This document shows, in pieces, positions 27,109 through 39,900 of a stretch of DNA of 64,000 nucleotides. The stretch is from Acanthaster planci (lineage: Eukaryota > Echinodermata > Asteroidea > Valvatida > Acanthasteridae), in assembly GCF_001949145.1 (NCBI RefSeq), contig NW_019091505.1, positions 343,854 to 407,853 of the forward strand, in the 5' to 3' direction. The notes under the pieces were generated by a model. The model did not search any database. It saw only the letters and a list, made by a program, of their open reading frames with translations, and had not been told where the DNA came from. A program made the translations under genes and the position numbers. Numbering within the stretch: position 1 is the stretch's first letter; every line of letters begins with the position of its first letter.

Positions 27109-28432
27109 ATCGGTCGGAACGACAGACCAGGCGGTGGGAACCCGTTACTAAAACATTCATTTGTCAATCTCTGGCATCTTCCATTATTAAAAGGATTCTT
27201 AATTGAAGATAACGATAACGATGAGTTGGATGTCATCTCCTTTCCGTATTTCAAACAGTGTAGAATATCAGTTGACTTTGATTCATTCCAAATCTGTAAT
27301 AGTTTAAAAGAACATTTATAAATTCAAACAATGCTTTCAACTACCCCTAATAACCACGCTGACTTCCTTCCGTTTGGGGTGTTGTACTGCATACTTGTTC
27401 GATAAATTATTCTTGTGGAATGTGTGTCTTACAATTTGGCATGAGTGTAAATAATCATATTTTAATCAAGATCTGGTGATTTGATATTTGAATATTTACT
27501 GAGAGTGGTATTATTTTACGTTCTTTTTTAAATAATATCTTCTGCGCGCTATCGTATCTTTGATGTACTTTCGATGAAACGGATCGCTTTATTTGTATAC
27601 ACTTGTCGAGTTATTTTAAATGATAGATTTGAGTGGTTTTTAATTGTAATTTAAAGTTCAAAATCATAGCATTTCTTACAAAAATTAAGTATGTGTCTCC
27701 TGTTGCATGTATATCTAGGTTCCAGAACGTAGCGTTTATTTAGGCCTACTGCAGATTCTGGAAGAACGTAACTTGATGATATGCTGTGTGGCGAAACAAA
27801 ACTCGCATTTATCCGAGAAAGGTGCGCAGTCGTTCAGTTCATTGTCATTTCTTACGAGAGCTGTACTGTGTTCACGACAGTATAAAAGTTGACACTCGAC
27901 TTGTTTCTTCAACTTAATTTTTCGTCATAGTCTATGATGATAGGCCTAGAGTTGTCAGTGTACAGTTTTAGTCGGTGTATTGTCGCATGGGTCACGTGTA
28001 TTTTATTAAACTAATTGGTAAAATGATTGACATTTGCATATTTTTTGGCTTTCTATTTGATCAACATTAATTCCTGTGGAATGGCTTTTCTTGGTGGCGT
28101 TTGCTGCCCATCTTAATTGTCTTGTTCCTAACATTTTTTAAACTATCGTGTAATTTCAGTCTATTTTGAGTAGAATAGTGTCATTAGAAATATTCTTTTG
28201 CATAATGGATCGAATTTACCGATGGTTTCATCTTTCCATCACTATGTATATTTGTGTTCCAAACTCGTATTCATTTTGCAAAATGATTCAGATTCAAGAA
28301 TTGCAGTCGTGGGACGTTTTGCAAGCTTATCGTTACTCCAGGTTGAAATGGGCTGGTCTACAAAACTGGTCTGGGTTTGAAAAGTGAGTTAACACTCTAC
28401 TGTTAGTGAAGTTTTCAAGTATCTTTTAAGTG

Positions 28433-28456
28433 TGTTTGTTTGTTTGTTTGTTTGTT
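28433..28456. repeat. (TTTG)n microsatellite
   Basis: About five to six tandem copies of a TTTG unit lie in the probable SLC6 3' UTR. Confidence 0.85.
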
Positions 28457-28531
28457 GCTTTATTTTCTATAAGAAAACATGGATTAGTCCCCTGTTCTTT
28501 TGGCTTTTGTGTATATGTAGTGTGACTACTC

Positions 28532-28537
28532 AATAAA
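28532..28537 (+). terminator. Candidate poly(A) signal of the SLC6 gene
   Basis: This is the first AATAAA I noticed after the transporter stop codon at 27108, giving a 3' UTR of about 1.4 kb. A (TTTG)n microsatellite lies just upstream (28433-28456). Variant signals further upstream cannot be excluded. Confidence 0.4.
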
Positions 28538-30948
28538 TATTCGATTTTTTATGCTTTAGATAAGGTCTTGAGCTCCATCACTCCAACTTGAAAGTAAGTT
28601 GTGTATCTGTGTGATTCAGAACGGATTTGACAGTAGTAATACGCTGGACAGTTAACTGAAAGGCGAAACGGGATTATGGTGGACCAAAAGTTGTATGGAT
28701 TATGTTTCACTGTGTGTAGTCACTGAATATTCCTTGTTCTATGAAAACCCACAGCGAATCATGATCTAAAGCAAGTAAGTCGACTTTGCTCCCTCGGCTG
28801 GTGTAGGCCTACATGATTTACTCCACAGTGTTAACAGCTTCAGGGAACAGTCAATCGTAATGCAAGTTGTGTGGCAAGAAAAGCGCTCAAAATCCAAACT
28901 TAACAAGGGTGCAGTACAAAAAAATTATGAAGTTTGAGCTCGACGAATGCTTTAGATTCCAAGAAAAGTAGTGCAGCGCGATACCGATTTCTTTAAAACT
29001 GCCTTTATGGTTCTCGACGATAATTTTGTCAGTAACTTTATGGATAGCTACTTCCTGGAATTGTACCCGGTTTTGATCACGATAGAGGATCATTCCCCCA
29101 CTTTTTCTGAAAGAGAACAAGTACACCCAGGTTAGAGGCTACAAGTTCCGAATCTTTGGTGTATGGAAAAAGCTCTACATTTGGTTCAGATAATGACACC
29201 TTTTATTAGAAATAGCCATCAGTGTCGCAAAATAATTTATTAGTGAGCTTTGCGCGCAGGAATCTACCGATTTATGTGAATGGAAAACTGACGGAGAAGA
29301 GGGCACTGTCGCTACATATCGCCTCCCCAGCCCAGCGCGGACGACGTGTGATGCATGCGCACAGCTAGCTCTGTTCAGTTTCCTTGTATACCGCCCTCTA
29401 GTGGCAGTCGTGAACGACGCTCGGGTAAAATGGCAGTCTCTGACAAAATTTGTAAACAGTGGATAAAAATGCCAGTAGACTGACTCATCCAGATCTGGAA
29501 CCTGAAGGTTAGGATTTTTATAAACGTCTTTAATGTTCAAGTCATCGTTTTAATCGAGACTTTCATGTGACAGTAAAACAGCAATCCATGAATTACACTG
29601 TCATGACTGTACTTGGCTTACACTTCAGAAAAGTGTTCACGGTGTGTGAGCGCATGAGCCAGACCTGGCGTCCCAGATCCCCTATGAGCCGGGGCCCCTG
29701 TGCCATGTGTGATGGTGGCAGGAAGCCTAGGCTATTTTATTTTATATCAGTCTCAATTAAATCTCTCGAAACATGTCGAAAAGCTGTCAAAACTGAGGCA
29801 TTTGTTTGTAACTCCAGGGTTCAGGATTGGCACTGACTAGGCCTATTTCTTGAACAACATGAACATTGGACAATGTTGGAGTTTTATTCACTAGGCCTAC
29901 TCTTTCACAGTCATGTCAGTTGCAAGATTGAAGAGTCAGTGGCAGTGATAATGTTAGGCCTACTTGGTTCCGTTTATCATGATTTCAGGACAGGAGAAAT
30001 CTCCATAGTTTCTGAAATTATTTCTGTCCCATTACATCCCTGGATTAGCTGTTGTGGCTCACTTCATTAAAATAGAGAACAGATGAATGTGTCTGTGGTC
30101 TTGTTCCTTATAACAAAAATAGAAGGCTGTGTACAAAATGCAGGGCAATGTGTGGATGTAAGATATGGATCAACGCAAGTTGCCAGCTTGTGGTTTCATG
30201 CTTTGCCAATAGTGAAGAAATCACCAAAGCCACCACAAGAGAAATGTTGCACTCTTTTAAGTTTTCAGACATTTTGCAGCCAAATTCTGAATACCAAAGA
30301 ATCCATCAAAGTTAATCTTCTGATGAAGATACATGGATGGATAAACAACATTGTAACTGAGGATACATGAAGTAAAGCGCTGCGTAGTGGTACAAGATGG
30401 AGAACTCTGCCAAAGAGGAGTTATCACCATGGACGCCATTCGAGTGTGCACGTTAATGCATAGGCGCTGGCATACCAGGTGTGCGTGCCTGTCACTGCGC
30501 ATTAACATGCACTGCACAGGTATAGTCCAACCCAAACGGCGCCCACGCGATTACAACATTTTACACTTATTCACGGTGAAGTTATTCATCTTGCACCGCT
30601 ACGCGGTGCTATACGATCTTTGATTGTAACTGTGCTCTGACGAGTCTTATAGTTGAGCCTGTTATTCCTTAAATACAGTGTTATGATTGCTCTGTATTCA
30701 TAGGTCTGACCGATAACATTCAGCAAGATTTCAGCAATCAGAATGTCAGTGACTATGACAGTAACAGAGACAGGTGTCAGGTGAGAACATGGTCCTTGGA
30801 TGCCTGTGTGGTGCACAGAAAACAAACTTATCAAAATTCAGTATTTTCCTGGCTTGCTATTTTTATCTGTTGATGATTCGCAAACAAGTTGTTGCCATCA
30901 GTGCTTAATTCGAGATTATTCAGATTGATTTGTTTTTTTATCTTCAAG
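28538..30948. other. Intergenic interval between SLC6 and STXBP4-like genes
   Basis: No convincing coding exon is visible. Around 29240-29460 the sequence becomes richer in CpG and contains a CTCF-like motif and a YY1-like AAAATGGC, as expected of a boundary or promoter. A short hairpin (CACCGCTACGCGGTG, 30595-30609) is present. Noncoding 5' exons of the STXBP4-like gene probably lie here, because its first coding exon starts with an acceptor at 30948. Confidence 0.45.
29391..29406 (-). promoter_or_regulatory. CTCF-like binding motif
   Basis: On the - strand the sequence reads TGCCACTAGAGGGCGG, which contains a perfect CCASYAGRGGGC core, the bilaterian CTCF consensus. It lies between the SLC6 gene end and the STXBP4-like gene start, about 30 bases before a YY1-like AAAATGGC (29428-29435). 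Position and match make an insulator or promoter-proximal site plausible; binding is not shown. Confidence 0.4.
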
Positions 30949-33900
30949 TGCTGTTGAGGGATCACCACGGCACAGTCACCACATGGATGAAACAGAAACT
31001 GTAGTATTCAATGACTGTAAAACTGGCCTCGGTAAGTAACTTCTCATCTTGGTAAATAATCAATGAACAGTGACATAGCAGTCCAAGTTGGTTACAGTAG
31101 ATCACTCATTTGCATTGCCGGGAATGGAAAATACCCGTACACATTCTCAGAGGATTGCACTGACTCACTTGTCTCGTTGTAATCAGCCAGGCATTCAACC
31201 TGTCTCTAGCCAGAGCAACAACAAACTAGTTCTTGTTATGCAACACGGTATTTACAAATGAAATAAAAACCAAGACATTAAATTGTAGCATTTACAGAGA
31301 ATGTTTTAACTTAAGGTTGTGTAGAGTGCAGCAAACAACATGGATGCTTTCATTTCAAAACACCATTATCTAATGGTTGGTTTGAATTGAGATTGAGATC
31401 AACCGATTTTTGTTATGTAGCTTTGTATGCTCTTTCAGTAACAACTGAGAGTTACTTTAATCATTTCTTATCCATCTGTCATTTTAAAAGATTAAAAGAT
31501 GAAAAAGATTTGAAAACCTAGCTACATTTCATTTTCATACCTGTGTAGTTTTCTAATCTGTGTGTTGTTCTAAGAATTAGTTAGGTTGCATGTTTTAAAG
31601 CTGTAAATGAACCATTGTTGACACTTGAATGAAAGAAAAAGGAAGCTCTGAAATACCGCATTATTGACAGTCTAAATGAATATCTGGATCACTAGGCATC
31701 AAGATTATAGGAGGAAGGAGTGAGCAAGAGAGTGGAAGAGATTATGGCATCTTTATACGACGGGTGATCCCCGGTGGACTAGCTGAGCAAAGTGGTGGGT
31801 TAACACAGTGATCACCATCATTAGCTTACATGTAACTTGGGGAGTCAGGTTGGCGTGGTGGTTCTTTCCTCACCTTCCATCTCTACGGTTTGATTCCCGG
31901 CTCAGTCCACATGTGGATTGGGGTTTCAGTCCCTACCTGATTCCGTAGGTTTTACCCAGACTATTGCTGTGGGGTTTTCCTCCCACCTCTAGGAGCTACA
32001 GTGCCTGGGGCGTTTTTGAGGAATCCTTGGTGTTATTACCAGAAATTAAAATAATAATAATAACAAGCATTTCCCACTCAACACACTTCTGTTACTGAGA
32101 TATTTTGTGATTATATTTTACCAGGACGTTTGAAGGAAGGAGACCAGATACTGAGTGTAAACGGCACAAGTTTACTGCGTGTTACCAATGATGAGTGAGT
32201 ACCGTTACTGCCAACGTACACATAGATGTGTTATTTACAATACCTGTGTTGTCCTTATTTCCACATTTTGTATTTGCTAAATGTCATGCAGCGTGTCATG
32301 CAGCATTGAGAAAAAAAATCAGGAGGAATGGTCAAGCTCTGCAGAATATGAAACTGATCTTCAGGAAAACTTTTGTTCATCTATCTTCTTTTATGCAACC
32401 CTAAAAGTCTTCAGTCTTCCAACATGAAGTATGGGGGACTGATACAGTCAGGAAATATATACAGAGAGCAATTTTTCCTTGATTGTTTACCGTAGTAGCT
32501 TAACATGTTTTACCTCATAACCTGATCAAGATCTGTCAGTTTTGTGTTGTATTTAATAATCTAAATAACTGTGAACTATTTCTTGTTGGATATTTTTGTT
32601 CAGAGCTGTACAGCATCTCCGAAGTGCCTCGGCAACTAATCAAGTTACGTTGGTTGTCACAAGAAATATGTCAGCCGTGTAAGTGCTGCAGTGTCTTTTC
32701 TGTTGCTTTTCTGAGAAATGCAGCTTGAGCAAACATTTTGAAATAAAGTTGATGATTTGTCTCATTGCAACCGCTTCAAAAGATTGTTACTCCGTTTTAA
32801 TCCAATTAATCTGAACATTTCTGTCAGTTTGCATACTCACTAGGCAAATATTCCAGTTAAGAAGTCCATCATTGTGCTGTTTTGTTTACAGGCGTCGATT
32901 TTCGTTACTTATTGAAAGTCAACTTGCTAACACAAGGAATACTTTCAGCTTGGATTCACAGTCTATCTCATCAGATCAAGGCTCAGATGTACACGAGCAA
33001 AGTAAGAAGTAAAGTAAAACTACAGGTTTTGTTATGCTTTGGTTCATCCACCATAAAAAGCTCACCATACCCAGCTGCTTGAGCAAGCTATTCACAGAAA
33101 TGTGCTTGGGCTGTTTCAGTCTACATAATTTATGCCTATGTTCATCTTTGGTTTAGATGTGGCATCGTTTACAGGGACCTGCCTATATCTCCTATCATCC
33201 CCTGTCATCTCAGTGGATTGTGAGATAGAGAACATACTTCTTATAATGATACCGTCCATTCAGGAGACTGGGATGTTTTCAGTGTGCAAATGGCTGAATA
33301 TTGACCTGCGTTCATTTTTTCTCTGCTTATCAGCATTTCCCTTTTCTTCTTCTCTTGTGAACCAGGTTCCAGACCCTGGTCTTCATCTCAAAGAGAGCGG
33401 ACCTCAAGTCAGTCACCATCACCTAGTCTAGACTCTGCATCATCAGTACCGGCTGAGCGAGCTCCAAGCTCAGCTAATCAAAGGTCAGGGCTACAGCTAG
33501 CTCAAGACAGTACAATAGCCTGTCTATTCTCATTGATATCTCCTAATCATAATACGAACTGTCAAATTAAGCAATCCATCAATTTTACCTCAGCACAGTA
33601 GAGATGAGCACCGTGCACTGTTAAGTACGTATCAAGTATTAACCTGCAAGAATCCACTGTTCGACTTCATGTTGGATCCCTGGATGAAATCCTGCAGGTA
33701 ATCCACTGGCTTTCAAACTTTCCATGCAGGACGCCAGATGTGCGTGAGATTATCTTGAACAAGTTGAGTGGTCTTGGATTGAGCATATCTGGAGGCGTGG
33801 ATCGACCAGACGGACCAGGGATATACATCCAAGGCATCCAACAAGATGGAGATTGTGCAAGGGTAAGGTTCACTTTTTGGGGGGTCAAACTTGCTGAGAC

Positions 33901-36900
33901 AATGGGTCATATGAATAAAACTAGCAAATGCTATGAAGTTCAAGCAAACAGCAAAAGCATTTACTGAGAAGTAAAAGCGTTAAGAATAAGCAATTGCTTG
34001 AATTTGTAGGAATAAATGTTTCTTTGACTATTCAGCATCTAGTATAAATATTAGCAAATGCTTAACGCTTGTGGGTGGCTGCAGAGCTGAATGGTTTTGC
34101 ACAAGAGGGCTTCCGTTGTCTGCACGTACTGACAAACACAGTGCAGCACGGTGCTGTATCTTGAGACCTCAGTATGGCAGATAAGCACGATGGCAGTAAT
34201 TTGGATCGCAAAAACCTTGATGAAGAAAATTGCTCTGTCACTCTCAAATCAGTACAACTGCCTGCATGTGGTTTCTTGAGATTCCCTCCTAAAGGCATAC
34301 GGCTTTTCCTTTGGAATGACATTCACGAATGCTGCCATTTTGAACATCAGTAAATGCTCCTCGTTTTCCAGCTTGCCCTAACCCAGTTTTGAACAATGTC
34401 AAGAAATACTCCATTCCATTACAGAAAACAACTAAGCTCTGTTTACCTACATTTGCATATCAGCGCACATGCGCGTCAAACCTCACTGAAAAAGTTGCCC
34501 AAGCCACACCCTCCGTGCCCACTGCATGTCCCACATAAACGCTGTGTAGCACTAAGACTCGTTCTAGTTTTTTCAGCAACGCGTGCAGTCCATATCATGC
34601 GAAATCAGAGTACAATGGAGCTTAATGGTCATATGCAATCTTGCTGAATTCGATAGAAAACTGTTAATTCAAGCCACGTTCCAGGCAAATCTCCCGGTCC
34701 CTCCAGCCTGATCGTCCCTTCAATCATGATATTTCCACCATCTCAACCAAGTTTAATATGCCGGGTTCAACAGTTGGGAAGTTCTCCAGGGCAAAGCCTG
34801 CGACCGGTCTCAAGCAGCACTACTCCCCTGCAAATCCCGCACACCTGCAGTAGCCAGGTGTGAGCGCATGGAAACAGCGGAATCCGACGTCCATGTACAT
34901 GCGGGAGGGCAGGGCGCGGGACTCGATGCAACGATATCGAACGGCTAGCGAGCCCCGCCTGGTCACAGAGTCCCGGGGCACCACCATCACCCATATCTTC
35001 ATCAAATTTTAGCCTCGAGAACAGCAGCCATTTTGTTGCAGGTACAGGTCAGACGTAACAGCTTCAACCTCGTTCTCATTCAAGTGCTTGGTCTTATTTT
35101 CCAAATGACCCTTGCCCGTCAGGCACGAGCATCCAGATTTTTCAACAGTGTTTCCCATGAACTATCCCCATTTTTATACAGCTCATCCAGCATATCAGGC
35201 GGATTCCTTCACACTGAACAAAAGCCCACGACGTAACTGTCCCTCCAGATCATGGGGCCACTTCTCAGCGTCGTTTTGATGACCGGATGCCATGCGTACC
35301 CATCCCAGCAGTTCTACTGCACGGGACTTCCGGCACGATATTTATGTCCGTTCACGGTCTCGCTGTCACTCGTTTGATCAACATCCAATCCCCCCTGACA
35401 CTTATGGGTCNATGCGATTTTGAACATCAGTAATTGCTCCTCGTTTTCAAACTTGCCCTAACCCAGTCTTGAACAATGTCAAGAAATACTCCATTCCATT
35501 ACAGAAAACAACTAAGCTCTGTTTACCTACATTTGCATATCAGCGCACATGCGCGTCAAACCTCACTGAAAAAGTTGCCCAAGCCACACCCTCCGCGCCC
35601 ACTGCATGTCCCCCATAAGGCAGTGGAGCACTAAGACTAAGCGTGCAGTCCATATCGTGCGAAATCAGAGTACAATGGAGCCTAATGGACATATGCAATC
35701 TTGCTGAATTTGACAGAAAACTGTTAATTCAAGCCACATTCCAGGCAAATCTCCCGGTCCCTCCAGCCTGATCGTCCCTTCAAGCGTGATATTTCCACCA
35801 TCTCAACCAAGTCTAATATGCCGGGTTCAACAGTTGGGAAGTTCTCCAGGGCAAAGCCTGCGACCGGTCTCAAGCAGCAATACTCCCCTGCAAATCCCGC
35901 ACACCTGCAGTAGCCAGGTGTGAGCACATGGAAACAGCGGAATCCGACGTCCATGTACATGCGGGAGGGCAGGGCGCAGGACTTGATGCAACGATATCGA
36001 ACGGCTCGCGAGCCCCGCCTGGTCACAGAGTCCCGGGGCACCACCATCACCCATATCGTCATCACATTTTAGCCACGAGAATAGCAGCCATTTTGTTGCA
36101 GGTACAGGTCAGACGTAACAGCTTCAACCTCGTTCTCATTCAAGTGCTTGGTCTTATTTTTCAACAGTGTTTCCCATGAACTATCCCCATTTTTATTCAG
36201 CTCACCCAGCATATCAGGCGGATTCCTTCACACTGAACAAAAGCCCACAACGTAACTGTCCCTCCAGATCATGGGGCCACTTCTCAGCGTCGTTTTGATG
36301 ACCGGATGCCATGCGTACCCATCCCAGCAGTTCTACTGCACGGGACTTCCGGCACGATATTTATGTCCGTTCACGGTCTCGCTGTCACTCGTTTGATCAA
36401 CATCCAATCCCCCCTGACACTTATGGGTTNGTTACTGTTCCAGAATTCCTTCGGAGGCACCTTTTTCCTCTCATCTGTCCAACATTGTCCACTAATGAGG
36501 ATAGCCTCCCTCTTTTTCAGGAGGCTAATCTATCATTTACAGTCATGACATAAGCCTCAACCATGTCAACTTCCATTTCCAGTTGAGCCTTTTATACGTA
36601 TTCCATCTTATTGTCAGGTGATTGTAGGGATTTTGGTACATGTACACATACATGTACCGCAGGATAATAAATGATCTCACCAGTATTGCGCGGTATCAGT
36701 GGACCCCTATCAAGTTTTTATACTATGTCCCAGGTTCTTAAACAAACCCTCGGCCTTAGACTGAGTTACCATTTGTGTCTTGGGGATAAGATCACGTTCT
36801 CCCTCTTTGACCGATGTGCCCCTCCCACGCATTCTACAGTACTGCCCACAATAAACAGACAAAGGGAACACCATCACCAGGGTAACATTGTTACCGTTGT

Positions 36901-39900
36901 AAAGATGTTTGATTTACGGTAATCAAAGTGTCTTAATCTCTTATCGTTCATCTGGCCAATAACTACACGTTCGAAAACTGCACGGAACATTTTGTAATTC
37001 CCCTGGTAAACGGTACAATGAACCACTTCCTGCTTTCTTGTGATTCTTTGGCATTTCTTCAATAGAAGAATGTACTTTTGTGTGTACTTGGTACATTTAT
37101 TTACCTGTATTCACTCATTGCCTAGTTCTTGGCATCTAAACTCGACACGGTCAATTTTGGTCCGGATAAAACTTCAGGTTTTGAAAATTATTCAATTTAA
37201 CTGTCGCTCAAATAGTTCCAACTTCCACTGAAGCTGTTGTCATTAGTCACCATTGCCTTACCTTTGTCCTGTAAGGCTTCAGACAATGAGGGCTCTTGTA
37301 CTTAAATTTAAGTCACAGCACTACATTTTCCTTCTAAGTGGTATCATGTTAGGGTTCGAGATGGACCCTCGGGTACAAGGTCTTCCAGCCGGGTTCCTGT
37401 GTGGGCTCGGCAAATTGACATGTACAGACCAAGTTATGAGTGTAAGTGGCTGCGCCTATGCAGTGTGCCCCGCGCACACCCCTTGAGGTGCCTTTCCATA
37501 TGTACAATTTGGGTGCCTTGCATGCTGGCGTGTTGTTTCCGTTTCGTTTTCACAGACAGAGCGATCAACTCCATTAACATAATGCTCATGTGCGTTTTGT
37601 TCCCCCGTTACGGTTGCTCCAGGAGCTATTTCGTCAAGCGCGCGGCTCGTGGCACAGGTTTTGTCGCACACGTGGAAGGGTGACATAACTTGTGCACATA
37701 CGTGATGAGTTAGGATTGCTTTTTTCATTTACTAACAACAAAACAAATGAACACACCATCTTTTTGGCCTTGCTCGGAGCGAATATTACTCAACTCATTG
37801 TAGCTCTAGCCCCTGTACTGCCGCGCCTTCCCAGAGAAGAATTGGATAGACTTTTGGTACATGTATGCACCACCTGGTCAGTGTTTCTTAAAGTACATGC
37901 AGTATCAACACACTACGCAGGACATGTCGCAGTCGTGCATAATGCTGGACCCGCAGTATCCCTTATTGGTTACCATTTGTTGTCCACTAAATTTTAGCGT
38001 AGTGGAGTGGCTGCCACTGTACTTTAGTTACCGTAGCCTTTCCTACGTCCAGGTTTTGTTATGCAAGTCTTCCTGGACATGGCCACGTTGCACGGAAAGT
38101 CCTACAGGTTTATGCACAGAAATTGCTCTCCTTTTTTCCTGTATTCATGATGATAATTTGGCGAGCATGTTCACACAAATTTCCTTGGCACAGCTCATGG
38201 GTTTTCATCTGTTTCACAGGTTTTATCACGCGATAACAGGCTACATGCATGTGTGACCTTGGTTGACCAGTTTCCCCATGGGTTCCCATCATGGTTACCT
38301 GACTGACGCAAGTTGTACATACTTGTAATGGCGTTAGTGGTCTATAACTCTCAGGCATTGTCGACTGTATGGTTAGGTCGCATAAGGCAGGTTTTTGTCA
38401 CCTTCGTGATTTTGGTGGTCTTTGTCCCATTTCATGCCGTTCATTCCACAAAACGTGCATACAAAATAGCACAGCTAGTTTTGGGTTCCTTGCTGGTCAG
38501 TAATGGATACAATAGTGCCCATACAACATCACAGTCAATAATGGGTAAAGCCTTCTTTTTTCCTTCACTGATTTACGTATTGTACAACCATTCAGTATAA
38601 TTACATGGCTTATTAAATACGCAGTATAAAAAAAGGATGGGGGTTGCAATTTCAAAGTTATACACCCTCTTGAAATTGAAGGGACGAACACACTTTGTAA
38701 ATTAATTCATCCACAACACAAATTTTCAAAACAGCCTAGGTGCCGTTTCAGTTGGCCTTCATGCCCCTCTGGTATTTTGAGGGGTTGTATTTGAGGCAAA
38801 GTGGCCTTTGCCCATCTATAGCTAATGGCTGTAGCCTGCTGTTCCATTTGATAACAAGTTCCACCAGACCATGCTGCTTGAGGTCTATTACCTCCAGACT
38901 GCAGAAAGGCTGGACCTCTGTCATTTTGCTAACGTTCCTCTCTTCAAGCCACCCACTGGACAGAGGAAGACTTCTTTGGTTGATGCCCCACCACTGGGCA
39001 ACACCACTCCCACAGACTGATCCCTTCATTTGTTGCTCAACCACAGTTAGGGGAACTCATGCCTTCACCTCCCCTTCCTGTTATGAGGGGTACTTCCAGT
39101 TGCTCATAAGAGACAGAGTTATCAAGAATGTTCCTCAGTTTGATCCTTTCATTTTTTCTCAACCTCAGTGAAGGGAATTCTCATTGCTCATGAGAGACAG
39201 AATTATCCAGAATGTTCTCTTTGCCTCATTTTGGCCCACAACAGTCTCAGTTCCCTTGCCTCTTGGGCCTACTTATTCATTCTCCAGTCAGGCTCCTCAA
39301 CTGCCGAGACCTCCTGACTCAACCCAGGTCTCCAATGGCTCATCTGGATCCAGCCTCCCTTCATTGGTGTGCTTGGATGCTGTCACAGTCTCCCTTAGAG
39401 TAGCTGAACTTTGGGAAGTAGATTCCGCCTGGGTAGCTCAACACAGGTGGAGCCCAACAGGCAGGCTTATGGTAGCTGACTTCTCCACTTTACGAAGTAG
39501 TACAAGACAATGGTTACTGATCCCCATTCTTCAGCTTCACTTATCATCTGGGCTTTTCCTCTTCAAACATTTAGAGGGATCAGGGCATCATTCTATCATT
39601 GTATCCCAAGTCTCTCATTGATTCAACACAGAGGCTCGTACTTTTCATCAACCAACCTTTAAAATGGTATTTCTGATGGCTGCCCAAACATTTTCACGAG
39701 GAGGCCAATTTTATGCCTAGTCCACAGAACCAGGCCACCTTCACCGGGAACCCAGCGGCGTATGCCTCATTCCACACATGGGGTCTCTGACCACGGATCA
39801 TTCAACTGATTTCTTTTCCTCAGATGTCTTCCAAGGTTGACAGCAATTTCAACAATGGCAGAGGATTTATGGTGGTGCCCCGTACAAGCTTCCACATATT

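Noticed and set aside
29175-29540. 121-codon open frame on the - strand
   Set aside because: No recognisable domain and low-complexity composition; it overlaps a CpG-richer putative promoter, where open frames arise by chance.
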